Source: an uncultured Bacteroidales bacterium (GTDB lineage: Bacteria > Bacteroidota > Bacteroidia > Bacteroidales > P3). Taken from it: DNA of 14,853 bases. The notes beneath the pieces were generated by a model. The model was not told the DNA's origin and did not search any database. It saw only the letters and a program-made list of their open reading frames with translations. Shown piece by piece: positions 1-7,346 of the stretch. The first letter of the stretch is position 1; every line of letters begins with the position of its first letter. Position numbers and translations under genes: made by a program. Where the stretch lies: NCBI GenBank assembly GCA_947174375.1, contig CAMWIS010000029.1, forward strand, positions 1 to 14,853, read 5' to 3'.

Positions 1-542
1 GCGAAGAAGCCATCGACCTCCATATCGGTACCTTCGCCAAGAGTTTCGCCTTGATTGGCGGCTTTGTGGCGGGTAAAAAGGAAATCATCCGCTACCTGCG
101 TTTCAATATGCGCAGTCAGATTTACGCCAAGAGCCTGCCGATGCCTTTGGTTATCGGGGCGCAGAAGCGTTTGCAGATGATGAAGGATCATCCCGAATTG
201 CGCGAACATCTCTGGGAGATTGTACACGCCATTCAGAACGGCTTCCGCGACGGCGGTTTCAATATCGGCAAAACCAACACCTGCGTTACCCCGGTATTCC
301 TCAACGGCAGCGTAGCCGAAGCCACGCAGTTGACCTACGACGTACGCGAAGTATATAACATATTCTGCTCCATCGTTACCTATCCGGTTATCCCGAAGGG
401 TATGATTATCTTGCGTATCATCCCCACCGCCGTCCACACGATGGAAGACGTGGAATATACGCTCAAGGTGTTCAACACGGTCAAGGCGAAGTTGGACAGC
501 GGCGAATACGCCAAGATGGGCATCAAGTCCATGACGGCCTAA
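1..542 (+). CDS. Alpha-oxoamine synthase (PLP-dependent acyl-CoA:amino acid C-acyltransferase), 3' part
   Basis: The reading frame is open from the window edge and ends in TAA at 540-542, giving 179 visible residues; the N-terminal half lies outside. The segment GTFAKSFALIGGF carries the lysine (codon 39-41) expected to form the Schiff base with pyridoxal phosphate in the alpha-oxoamine synthase family (serine palmitoyltransferase, KBL, BioF, cysteate acyltransferase). These enzymes condense an acyl-CoA with an amino acid and release CO2. The C-terminal stretch VTYPVIPKGMIILRIIPTAVHT matches the small domain that closes the active site. Sphingolipid or sulfonolipid synthesis is plausible because Bacteroidota make both, but the acceptor amino acid cannot be told from this fragment. 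A TTG at 51 is not a real start, because the family motif lies upstream of it. Family is confident, substrate is not. Confidence 0.85.
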   Translation, partial: EEAIDLHIGTFAKSFALIGGFVAGKKEIIRYLRFNMRSQIYAKSLPMPLVIGAQKRLQMMKDHPELREHLWEIVHAIQNGFRDGGFNIGKTNTCVTPVFLNGSVAEATQLTYDVREVYNIFCSIVTYPVIPKGMIILRIIPTAVHTMEDVEYTLKVFNTVKAKLDSGEYAKMGIKSMTA

Positions 543-545
543 ACG

Positions 546-570
546 CCGGCGCCGCGGCGCATCGCGCCGG
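546..570. repeat. GC-rich inverted repeat after the oxoamine synthase gene
   Basis: CCGGCGC at 546-552 pairs with GCGCCGG at 564-570. The loop region includes part of a perfect 12-bp palindrome, GCGCCGCGGCGC (549-560). It starts four bases after the stop codon and just ahead of the T-tract terminator. It may stabilise the mRNA 3' end, or it may be chance in GC-rich DNA. Confidence 0.4.
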
Positions 571-574
571 AAAC

Positions 575-619
575 AAAAACCTCCCGTTCCAAGGACAATC
601 CGAAGGACGGGAGGTTTTT
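575..619. terminator. Bidirectional rho-independent terminator between convergent genes
   Basis: AAAAACCTCCCGT (575-587) is the reverse complement of ACGGGAGGTTTTT (607-619), with a 19-nt loop. Read on the plus strand the stem ends in T6 (615-620) and terminates the oxoamine synthase transcript. Read on the minus strand it ends in T5 and terminates dapA. The A-tract on one arm and T-tract on the other, between genes that face each other, is the classic layout of a shared terminator. Confidence 0.9.
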
Positions 620-648
620 TATTGGTGTCTGCTCGTAGGGGATACCGC

Positions 649-1530
649 TTAGGCGGGACGGACGGCGGATGCGATGCGCCGCGACAGATCCGCCGAGGCT
701 TCGACGAGCGGCAGGCGCAGGATGTTTTCGCACAGGCCGATGTGGTGCAACGCGGCCTTGATGCCCACCGGATTGCCTTCTTCAAAGAACAGCCGGATAA
801 GCGGCAGGGCCTTGAAATGGCAGGCGCGCGCCTCCTCCAAACGGCCTTGGCGCACGGCTTCGACCATCTGTTTGAAGACGTCGGGCATGAAATTGGCCGA
901 CGTGCTGATGACGCCGTCGCCGCCGAGACAGAGCAGGGGGAACGTGAGCGCGTCGTCGCCGGAGAGGACGGCGAAGCCTTTCGGCCGCCGTGCCAGCAGG
1001 TCGTCGATTTGGCGCAGGTTGCCGGAAGCTTCCTTGACGCCCGCGATGCCCTTTACCTCGTTGGAGAGGCGGAGCAGCGTTTCCGTCTCCACGTTGACGC
1101 CCGTGCGCGAGGGGATGTTATAGACGATGACCGGCTTGGGCGAGGCCGCCGCCACGGTTTGATAGTGCGCGAACAGGCCGGCCTGACCCGGTTTGTTATA
1201 GTAGGGGGCCACCGACAGCACGTAGTCGAAGCCTTCGGGCAGGGCGGCGCATCGGGCGGCCACGGCGGCCGTATCGTTGCCGCCTACGCCCAGGACGAGC
1301 GGCAGCCGGCCTCCGTTCAAGGCCACGACGGCCTGGCAGAGGTCTTGTTTCTCGGCGGCCGACAGGGTCGGCGATTCGCCCGTCGTACCCAATACGACGA
1401 TGAAATCGGTCCGGCGTTCGGTGATATAGGCGACGACGCGTTCCAAGGCCTTGAAGTCAATGTGGCCGTTGCGGTCGAAAGGGGTAATCAGGGCGGTGCC
1501 CACGCCGGATAAAGAGGCGGTCGGTTCCAT
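649..1530 (-). CDS. dapA: 4-hydroxy-tetrahydrodipicolinate synthase (DapA)
   Basis: DapA condenses pyruvate with L-aspartate semialdehyde, the first committed step toward meso-diaminopimelate and lysine, in the cytoplasm. The 293-residue product is the usual length and a complete TIM barrel. The expected active-site residues are visible: Thr49-Thr50 in LGTTGES, Tyr111 in PYYN, Tyr137 and Arg142 in YNIPSRTG, and the Schiff-base Lys166 in GVKEASG; these align with E. coli Thr44/45, Tyr107, Tyr133, Arg138 and Lys161. The ATG at 1530-1528 begins 13 nt after the stop of the DUF6913-like gene, so the two are probably cotranscribed. The transcript ends at the hairpin 575-619. N-acetylneuraminate lyase is a paralogue, but the motif set and length favour DapA. 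Its product feeds the peptidoglycan peptide that Mpl, encoded downstream on the other strand, recycles. Confidence 0.95.
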   Translation of the reverse strand: MEPTASLSGVGTALITPFDRNGHIDFKALERVVAYITERRTDFIVVLGTTGESPTLSAAEKQDLCQAVVALNGGRLPLVLGVGGNDTAAVAARCAALPEGFDYVLSVAPYYNKPGQAGLFAHYQTVAAASPKPVIVYNIPSRTGVNVETETLLRLSNEVKGIAGVKEASGNLRQIDDLLARRPKGFAVLSGDDALTFPLLCLGGDGVISTSANFMPDVFKQMVEAVRQGRLEEARACHFKALPLIRLFFEEGNPVGIKAALHHIGLCENILRLPLVEASADLSRRIASAVRPA

Positions 1531-1543
1531 AAAAAGCGGTATA

Positions 1544-2098
1544 TCAGAAATTGTCGAGATAATGTAATAGCAAATCCAACCGTCCGCGCAAATCCTGACC
1601 CTCCGTCGGTTTGAGCATCAGGTCGTAGGGCGACTGTTTGAGCGGCATCTCCTTGACGAAGGCCACCTTGAACTGCGCCGGCAACAGACTGGCCATGTAA
1701 GCGTCCACATAGTGGAAACGTTCGGACGTGTCAAGCAGCAGATGGAACGACTGTTCGGTGGCTTCGGCGAGACGCTGCCGGAAAAGGGCCTTGGGGCAAC
1801 GGTCGAACGCCAGGTCTTGCGGCGTGATGACGAAGAGCCGTTTGGCTTCGTCGGTGGCCACGGTGGCTTCCAGGGCGCTTGGCCAATAGACGAAACGGTA
1901 GACCTTGAGGCCTTTCCGTTCGAGTTCGGCCGCAAACGCATTGAACGTACGGAACTGATCCGGCGTCTCATACACGCCGTAGAGCACCAGCGTCTTGGCT
2001 TCGGTCAGTTTCAGGCCGCGGCTCCGGCGGGGCGCTTTCTGCAAGTCCGTCGTGGCGTAACGCCAAAGGAAATCCCGTATGCGTTCGATTAAAATCAT
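1544..2098 (-). CDS. DUF6913-like conserved protein of unknown function
   Basis: A 184-residue soluble protein with no signal peptide or membrane segment. It has a basic N-terminus (about residues 1-33), then an alternating alpha/beta pattern starting at TLVLYGVYETPDQF. The closing SPYDLMLKPTEG and a leucine-rich final helix (LLLHYLDNF) resemble the small Bacteroidota family I know as DUF6913. That name is from memory of the family's look, not from a search. Function is unknown. It begins at ATG 2098-2096 and ends 13 nt before dapA, so it probably forms a two-gene operon with it, which makes a role near lysine/diaminopimelate synthesis conceivable but untested. I see no convincing TTTG/TAnnTTTG promoter on the minus strand upstream. 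Confidence 0.75.
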   Translation of the reverse strand: MILIERIRDFLWRYATTDLQKAPRRSRGLKLTEAKTLVLYGVYETPDQFRTFNAFAAELERKGLKVYRFVYWPSALEATVATDEAKRLFVITPQDLAFDRCPKALFRQRLAEATEQSFHLLLDTSERFHYVDAYMASLLPAQFKVAFVKEMPLKQSPYDLMLKPTEGQDLRGRLDLLLHYLDNF

Positions 2099-2142
2099 GT
2101 GTTTTTCCTATTCGGAGAGGTAAAATTACAAAAAAAAGCAGA

Positions 2143-2174
2143 TTTGGCAAATGGCCATAATTGTACTATATTTG
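2143..2174 (+). promoter_or_regulatory. Bacteroidota-type promoter for the transketolase operon
   Basis: A -33 element TTTG (2143-2146) and a -7 element TATATTTG (2167-2174, a full match to TAnnTTTG) are separated by 20 nt, within the usual range for the primary sigma factor of this phylum. Transcription should start near 2180, leaving a leader of about 20 nt before the ATG at 2200. The site therefore rules out the upstream in-frame TTG at 2161 as the start codon. Confidence 0.8.
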
Positions 2175-2199
2175 TAAGTTGTTAAAAATCTCTGTTAAG

Positions 2200-3045
2200 A
2201 TGCTTAATACCACTGAATTGAATGCGACCGCCTGCCAGATTCGGCGGGATGTCATCCGCATGATCCATGGCGCCAAATCCGGCCACACGGGTGGCTCTTT
2301 GGGCTGCGCCGATTATTTTACGGTGCTGTATTTTAATGTAATGCGGCATAACCCGCAGGCTTTCCGCATGGACGGCAAAGGGGAGGATCTCTTCTTCCTT
2401 TCCAACGGGCATATCTCGCCGGTGCTGTACAGTACGCTGGCGCGCTGCGGCTATTTCCCGATCGAGGAATTGGGCACGTTCCGCAAACTCCATACGCGTC
2501 TGCAAGGGCACCCGAGCACGCAGCACCATCTGCCGGGCATCCGCATGGCGTCCGGTTCGCTCGGACAGGGCCTTTCGAACGCCGTGGGCGCGGCCTTGGC
2601 CAAGAAGATGGACGGGGACGCCGGTATCGTCTATACGTTGCACGGCGACGGCGAATTGGGCGAAGGACAGATTTGGGAAGCCGCGATGTTCGCGGGCGCC
2701 AAGGGCGTGGATAACCTCATTGCGACGATCGACTACAACGGCCTGCAGATAGACGGTTCCACGAAGGCGGTGCTGGATTTGGGCGACCTGCGCGCCAAAT
2801 TCGAATCGTTCAACTGGACGGTGCTGGAAATGAACGGACACGACGTGGCCGAGATAGAAAAAACGCTGAACCGGGCCAAGGGGCTCTGCGGTCAGGGCAA
2901 ACCCGTCATGATTCTCATGAAGACCGAAATGGGCCACGGCGTGGATTTCATGGTCAACGACAACAAATGGCACGGCACGGCGCCCAACGACGAACAGGCG
3001 GCCGCCGCCTTGGCGCAGTTGCCGGTAACCTTGGGTGACTATTAA
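2200..3045 (+). CDS. tkt: Transketolase, N-terminal (thiamine diphosphate-binding) subunit
   Basis: Transketolase moves two-carbon units between sugar phosphates in the pentose phosphate pathway. This 281-residue protein holds only the N-terminal, diphosphate-binding domain. Visible features are SGHTGGSLG (His29), the SNGHISPVLYS segment (His71), QGHPS, GSLGQGLSNAVGAAL, and the thiamine diphosphate motif GDGELGEGQIWE starting at Gly149 and ending around Asn180 in DYNG. The C-terminal WHGTAP segment is also typical of the family. A full-length bacterial transketolase is about 660-670 residues; the missing half is encoded at 4478-5437, separated by an unrelated gene. Start ATG 2200 is chosen because the promoter overlaps the upstream TTG alternative. 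The active enzyme should be a complex of the two subunits with Mg2+ and thiamine diphosphate. DXS and pyruvate dehydrogenase E1 are related but longer or different in these motifs. Confidence 0.93.
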   Translation: MLNTTELNATACQIRRDVIRMIHGAKSGHTGGSLGCADYFTVLYFNVMRHNPQAFRMDGKGEDLFFLSNGHISPVLYSTLARCGYFPIEELGTFRKLHTRLQGHPSTQHHLPGIRMASGSLGQGLSNAVGAALAKKMDGDAGIVYTLHGDGELGEGQIWEAAMFAGAKGVDNLIATIDYNGLQIDGSTKAVLDLGDLRAKFESFNWTVLEMNGHDVAEIEKTLNRAKGLCGQGKPVMILMKTEMGHGVDFMVNDNKWHGTAPNDEQAAAALAQLPVTLGDY

Positions 3046-3049
3046 AAGC

Positions 3050-4453
3050 GTGAAGAAGAGAAGCCTACATAGCGGATGGCGGGGCTTTTGCCTGTCGGCG
3101 ATGGTCGTGGCGGCCTGTTTGGTCTGTCTTCCCGCGGGGGGACGGGCGCAGACGACGAACCGCGTGCTGTTGATTTACGACGCGTCCAATTCGATGAACG
3201 CGCGTTGGCAGAGCGATACGAAGATGGCGATTTCCAAGCGGCTGCTCATGAACATTCTGGACAGCCTGCAAGGTACGCCCAACCTGCAGATGGCCTTGCG
3301 CGTCTATGGCCATCAGAGCCAATATCCGCCCTTGGACTGCCACGACACGCGTTTGGAAGTGCCGTTCGAGCCCAACAACGTGGCCAAAATCATCCACAGC
3401 ATCCGGATGTTGAAGCCGAAGGGCGCCACGCCCATCGCGTATGCGCTGGAGCAGGCCGCCAACGACTTCCCGCCCTGTGACAACTGCCGCAACCTCATTA
3501 TCCTCATTACCGACGGTATCGAGGAATGCGACGGCGACCCCTGCGCGGCTTCGGCCTATCTGCAAACGAAGGGCATTTCGCTCAAACCGTTCATCATCGG
3601 CATCGGCGACAACTTCTCGACGAGTTTCCAATGTGTGGGCGAGTATTACGACGCCTCCAAGGAGGAGGATTTCGGACGGGCGTTCGAAGTCGTGATTTCG
3701 CACGCGCTCGACCATACGTCGGCCCAGGTCAACCTGTTGGACGAAAACGGCGAACCGACCGAAACCGACGTGAACATGACGTTCTACGACCATGTATCGG
3801 GGCAGGTCGTGTACAACTACGTGCATACGATCAACTACCGCGGTTTGCCCGACACGCTGACGCTGGATCCCCTGCGTGTCTATGACCTCGTCGTGCACAC
3901 GCGGCCGGAGAGCCGTTTGGACAGCATCACGCTGAAAACCGGCACGCACAACATCATCGGCTTGGACGCGCCCCAGGGCCGTCTGCAAATCCGCATGACG
4001 GGTTCGCGCACGAATATGGCCAAGAGCCTCGCGTGCATCGTCCGGCAGAAGGATTCGGCGCAGACGTTGCACGTGCAGTATGTCAACGACCTCGAGAAAT
4101 ACCGGAGCGGTCGCTACGACATCGAAATCCTGTCGTTGCCGCGCATGATCGTGCGCGACGTGGAAATCCGCCCGCGTCAGACCACGACCGTCGATTTGCC
4201 GATGCCGGGCATCCTGGCGTTGAGCCGCCAGGGCGACGGTTGCGCATCGCTGTATCAGATGCCCGACAAGGCCGGCACCGGCAGGGAACAACTGATACAC
4301 GTCTTCGGCGAAACTTCCCGTATGGAGACGCTCTACCTGCAACCGGGCCGGTATCGCGTCGTGAACCGCCCCAAATACAACCTGCGGACGACGGCCACGC
4401 GTGACAAGGAGTTTACGATCGAGGCCGGCGCCACGACCAAAATCACTTTATAA
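3050..4453 (+). CDS. Secreted von Willebrand factor A domain protein with C-terminal beta-rich repeats
   Basis: From GTG 3050 the product is 467 residues. It starts MKKRSLHS, has a hydrophobic stretch (about 12-28) and a likely signal peptidase I site after GRAQ (31-34), so it should be periplasmic or exported. A VWA domain follows (about 38-220) with a complete metal-ion-dependent adhesion site: Asp44-x-Ser46-x-Ser48, Thr127 in GATPIAYAL and Asp155 in LITDGIEE. Cysteines at 143, 146, 160 and 165 suggest disulfides. The remaining ~245 residues look like three tandem beta-sandwich-like units. There is no membrane anchor or sorting domain. An alternative GTG at 3035 would overlap the transketolase stop and add five residues; I prefer 3050 because it yields a usual signal-peptide start four bases after that stop. 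Function unknown; VWA domains usually bind protein ligands through a metal. It lies between the two transketolase subunit genes and is surely cotranscribed with them. Confidence 0.88.
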   Translation: MKKRSLHSGWRGFCLSAMVVAACLVCLPAGGRAQTTNRVLLIYDASNSMNARWQSDTKMAISKRLLMNILDSLQGTPNLQMALRVYGHQSQYPPLDCHDTRLEVPFEPNNVAKIIHSIRMLKPKGATPIAYALEQAANDFPPCDNCRNLIILITDGIEECDGDPCAASAYLQTKGISLKPFIIGIGDNFSTSFQCVGEYYDASKEEDFGRAFEVVISHALDHTSAQVNLLDENGEPTETDVNMTFYDHVSGQVVYNYVHTINYRGLPDTLTLDPLRVYDLVVHTRPESRLDSITLKTGTHNIIGLDAPQGRLQIRMTGSRTNMAKSLACIVRQKDSAQTLHVQYVNDLEKYRSGRYDIEILSLPRMIVRDVEIRPRQTTTVDLPMPGILALSRQGDGCASLYQMPDKAGTGREQLIHVFGETSRMETLYLQPGRYRVVNRPKYNLRTTATRDKEFTIEAGATTKITL

Positions 4454-4477
4454 TAACGTATAAAAACACAAAACGAT

Positions 4478-5437
4478 ATGAATCCCTATCAGTTTAAAGA
4501 AAAGAAAGATACGCGCTCCGGTTTCGGAGCCGGGCTGTTGGAAGCCGGTAAACGTCATCCCGAAGTCGTGGCGTTGGCGGCCGACCTCAAAGGTTCGGTC
4601 AAGATGGACGCTTTCGCCAAGGCGTTCCCCGAACGTTTCATTCAGGTGGGCATCGCCGAAGCCAATATGATTTCGATGGCGGCCGGTCTGGCCTTGTGCG
4701 GCAAGATTCCGTTCACGGGGACGTTCGCCGAATTCGCGACGGGCCGCGTCTATGACCAAATCCGTCAGTCGGTGGCCTATTCCAACCAAAACGTCAAGAT
4801 TTACGCGCCGCACGCGGGAGTCAGCGTGGGCGAGGACGGCGCGACGCACCAGGCCTTGGAAGACATGGGCATGATGCGCATGATGCCGAACATGACCGTG
4901 ATTCATCCTTGCGACTACAACCAGGCCTATCAGGCCACGTTGGCCGTCGCCGAGCACAACGGCCCCGTCTATCTGCGTTGCGGCCGTCCGGAAGTGCCTA
5001 ACTTCACCGACCCGAACAAGCCGTTTGAAATCGGCAAGGCCGACGTGCTGCTCGAAGGTGCGGACGTGACGCTGGCCGCCATCGGCCACCTCGTATGGCC
5101 GGCTTTGGAAGCCGCCGAAATCCTGGCCGAAAGGGGCGTCAAAGCCGAAGTCATCTGCGTTTCGACGCTCAAGCCGCTGGATACGCCCTGCATCCTGAAA
5201 TCCGTTCTCAAGACGGGTTGCATCGTCAGCTGCGAGGAACACCAGTTCAACGGTGGCCTCGGCGACGCCATCGCGCAGTTCCTGTGCCGCACGGTGCCCA
5301 CGCCCATGGAAATGGTGGGCATGGACGACCAATTCGGTCAGAGCGGCAAGCCGATGGAATTGATGGATTTCTACGGTCTGAACGCGGCCGGCATCGTCGA
5401 AAAGGCGGAAAAAGTGCTGGAACGCAAGGCCCGTTAA
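4478..5437 (+). CDS. tkt: Transketolase, C-terminal (pyrimidine-binding) subunit
   Basis: This 319-residue protein supplies the pyrimidine-binding and C-terminal domains of transketolase, complementing the subunit at 2200-3045. The catalytic glutamate that activates thiamine diphosphate is Glu61 in VGIAEANM. The substrate-binding segment HAGVSVGEDGATHQ (His112 to His124) matches the H-x(n)-GEDGPTHQ region of full-length enzymes, and YLRCGRPE follows near 166-172. A C-terminal transketolase domain (about 185-319) contains CEEHQFNGGLGDAIAQF. The gene starts 24 nt after the VWA gene and ends 15 nt before mpl, so it is part of the same operon. Family members with this split layout include poorly characterised transketolase-like enzymes, so the exact sugar specificity is inferred rather than seen. 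Confidence 0.93.
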   Translation: MNPYQFKEKKDTRSGFGAGLLEAGKRHPEVVALAADLKGSVKMDAFAKAFPERFIQVGIAEANMISMAAGLALCGKIPFTGTFAEFATGRVYDQIRQSVAYSNQNVKIYAPHAGVSVGEDGATHQALEDMGMMRMMPNMTVIHPCDYNQAYQATLAVAEHNGPVYLRCGRPEVPNFTDPNKPFEIGKADVLLEGADVTLAAIGHLVWPALEAAEILAERGVKAEVICVSTLKPLDTPCILKSVLKTGCIVSCEEHQFNGGLGDAIAQFLCRTVPTPMEMVGMDDQFGQSGKPMELMDFYGLNAAGIVEKAEKVLERKAR

Positions 5438-5452
5438 GCGAATATCAACGTT

Positions 5453-6811
5453 ATGGGAAGAATACATTTTATCGCCATCGGCGGCAGCGCGATGCACAAT
5501 TTGGCCATCGCGCTGCATCTGAGCGGCTATACGGTCAGCGGTTCGGACGATGAGATTTTCGATCCGGCCAAAAGCCGTTTGGCGCAATACGGTCTGTTGC
5601 CGGCGCAAGCCGGTTGGTTTCCGGAAAAGATAGACCGCGGTCTGGAAGCCGTCATCCTCGGGATGCACGCGCGGGAAGACAACCCGGAACTGTTGCAGGC
5701 CAAGGCGCTCGGCCTTAAAATCTATTCCTATCCCGAATATCTGTACGAACAGTCGCGCCGGCAGACGCGCGTGGTTATCGGCGGCAGCCACGGCAAGACG
5801 ACGGTTACGGCCATGATCCTGCACGTGCTCAAAGGCGTGGGCATGAACTGCAACTATATGGTGGGCGCGCCGCTGGCGGGCTTCGACGTCATGGTGCGGC
5901 TCGACCCGACGGCCCCCGTCATGGTCATCGAAGGCGACGAATACCTGACTTCACCCATCGACCGCCGTCCCAAATTCCATCTCTATCATCCGCATATCGC
6001 CGTCATCAACGGCATCGCCTGGGATCATATCAACGTTTTCCCGACCTTCGACATCTATACCGAACAGTTCGACATCTTCGCGCGCAGCGTGGAGCAGGGC
6101 GGGAAACTCATCTATTATGCGGGTGACCCGGAGGTGAAACGCATCGGGGAACGGTTCGCGGCCGAACGGAAAGACGCCGGGGCCGTGGCCTACGGCGTGC
6201 CCGACTACCGCATCGACAACGGCATCACGTATTGGCACGGTACGCCCTTGCAGGTGTTCGGCCGCCACAACCTGCAGAACATAGAGGCGGCCAAGGCGGT
6301 CTGCATGGCCTTGGGCGTGGCCGAAGCCGATTTCGTGCGGCTGATCGCCGGTTTCAAGGGGGCGTCCCGCCGTCTGGAACGCATCGCGGACGGGCAGGGC
6401 ACGACCGTGTTCAAGGATTTCGCGCATTCGCCCTCCAAATTGGAAGCCACGATACAGGCCGTCAAGGAACAGTTTCCGGAACGTCAGCTCGTGGCCTGCA
6501 TGGAATTGCATACGTTCAGCAGCCTGAGCCGCGAGTTCCTTTCGCACTACAAGGGCTGTATGGACAAGGCCGACGTGGCGGTCGTCTATTACAACCCGCA
6601 CGCCATCGCGCATAAGAAACTGCCGCCCATTACCGACGACATGGTGTTCGAGGGCTTCGGCCGCGCGGATTTGCAAGTCTATCACGACAGCGCCGCCCTC
6701 ACGGCCGATTTGAAAAGCCGTGCGTGGCAGGGTACGAATCTGTTGTGGATGACGTCGGGGAATTTCGACGGGGTGGATGAACGCGCGTTGGCGCGGGAAA
6801 TCGCCGGTTGA
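5453..6811 (+). CDS. mpl: UDP-N-acetylmuramate:L-Ala-gamma-D-Glu-meso-DAP ligase (Mpl)
   Basis: Mpl joins the recycled tripeptide L-Ala-gamma-D-Glu-meso-diaminopimelate to UDP-MurNAc, returning peptidoglycan turnover products to cell-wall synthesis in the cytoplasm. The 452-residue Mur ligase has an N-terminal nucleotide-sugar domain opening IHFIAIGGSAMHNLAIAL (4-21), the ATP-binding P-loop GGSHGKTT (110-117), the acidic IEGDEY segment (159-164), the central NGIAWDHINVFPT (186-198) and a C-terminal ligase domain with FKDFAHSPSKLEATI. MurC is the main alternative; the N-terminal sequence and the HSPSKLEATI segment, where MurC has HHPTE, favour Mpl. It begins 15 nt after the transketolase C subunit. 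Its stop is only 4 nt from the stop of the convergent lptE, with no hairpin between them. DapA in the same window makes the diaminopimelate present in its substrate. Confidence 0.9.
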   Translation: MGRIHFIAIGGSAMHNLAIALHLSGYTVSGSDDEIFDPAKSRLAQYGLLPAQAGWFPEKIDRGLEAVILGMHAREDNPELLQAKALGLKIYSYPEYLYEQSRRQTRVVIGGSHGKTTVTAMILHVLKGVGMNCNYMVGAPLAGFDVMVRLDPTAPVMVIEGDEYLTSPIDRRPKFHLYHPHIAVINGIAWDHINVFPTFDIYTEQFDIFARSVEQGGKLIYYAGDPEVKRIGERFAAERKDAGAVAYGVPDYRIDNGITYWHGTPLQVFGRHNLQNIEAAKAVCMALGVAEADFVRLIAGFKGASRRLERIADGQGTTVFKDFAHSPSKLEATIQAVKEQFPERQLVACMELHTFSSLSREFLSHYKGCMDKADVAVVYYNPHAIAHKKLPPITDDMVFEGFGRADLQVYHDSAALTADLKSRAWQGTNLLWMTSGNFDGVDERALAREIAG

Positions 6812-6815
6812 CAGT

Positions 6816-7346
6816 TTACCAGTTGACGAACGCCCGTTGATAGATATCTTCGACGAGTTGGGTTGAAATCGTTTCAATCAGCCCGTCTTCCACTTCATTC
6901 AGGTTGATTTTGGCATCCCAGTCTTCGTAGCGCGTAAACGTCTGCTCGAAGTTGCTCTTGGGGTCGAAACGGCTTACGTAACGCACGCGCACGCCGATGG
7001 TCAGGCGGTTTTTGGCGGCCTGGTCGTTGCTCTGCAACGCGATGGGCGCGATGTTGTACTGCGAGATTTCGCCCGTAAGCGTAATGTCGGCCACGCCGCT
7101 ATAGACTTGCGTCAGGTTGCTCTGCGACACGAAGTATTCCTGTAATTTGTCCGAAAACACCGTACTCAGCGTCGGCTGGACGGTGGGCGCCTTGTTCTTG
7201 AAATAGCCGATGTTGATGGTCTTGGCTTCGGGCGGGATGGAGGCCCCCGTAAACGAATAGATGCCGCAGCCGCCCAGGAGGAACGCCAACCCGAGCATGA
7301 TACCGCCCAAACGGTAGAACCGCCCTATGACCGACTGCGTCTGCAT
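6816..7346 (-). CDS. lptE: LPS assembly lipoprotein LptE, Bacteroidota type
   Basis: LptE sits with LptD in the outer membrane and helps insert lipopolysaccharide into the outer leaflet. The 176-residue product has a signal segment (about 13-26) ending in the lipobox LLGGC, with Cys27 as the lipidated residue, followed by GIYSFTGASIPPEAKTINIGYF, the typical opening of the mature protein in this phylum. The rest is an alpha/beta domain with a long hydrophobic C-terminal helix. The start codon overlaps the stop of the sigma-54 activator by one base (TAATG), indicating translational coupling; Met17 is a possible but less likely start because it would leave a short, uncharged signal. The gene is last in the minus-strand run and faces mpl. 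Confidence 0.88.
   Translation of the reverse strand: MQTQSVIGRFYRLGGIMLGLAFLLGGCGIYSFTGASIPPEAKTINIGYFKNKAPTVQPTLSTVFSDKLQEYFVSQSNLTQVYSGVADITLTGEISQYNIAPIALQSNDQAAKNRLTIGVRVRYVSRFDPKSNFEQTFTRYEDWDAKINLNEVEDGLIETISTQLVEDIYQRAFVNW

Noticed and set aside
622..1512. 296-codon open frame on the plus strand
   Set aside because: Antisense to dapA, which has all catalytic residues; it also begins inside the terminator region.
2099..2151. Minus-strand promoter for the DUF6913-like/dapA unit
   Set aside because: TTTTTTTG (rc of 2129-2136) is near TAnnTTTG, but the only TTTG upstream is 11 nt away, too short; the A-run makes chance likely.
3065..4342. 425-codon open frame on the minus strand
   Set aside because: Antisense to the VWA gene, whose complete MIDAS motif and signal peptide mark the plus strand as coding.
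4448..5824. 458-codon open frame on the minus strand
   Set aside because: Antisense to the transketolase C subunit and mpl; no recognisable domain, and composition typical of a shadow frame.
5453..6811. MurC rather than Mpl
   Set aside because: The N-terminal IAIGGSAMHNLA and HSPSKLEATI segments follow Mpl; MurC would be expected in the division and cell-wall cluster, and none of those genes is here.
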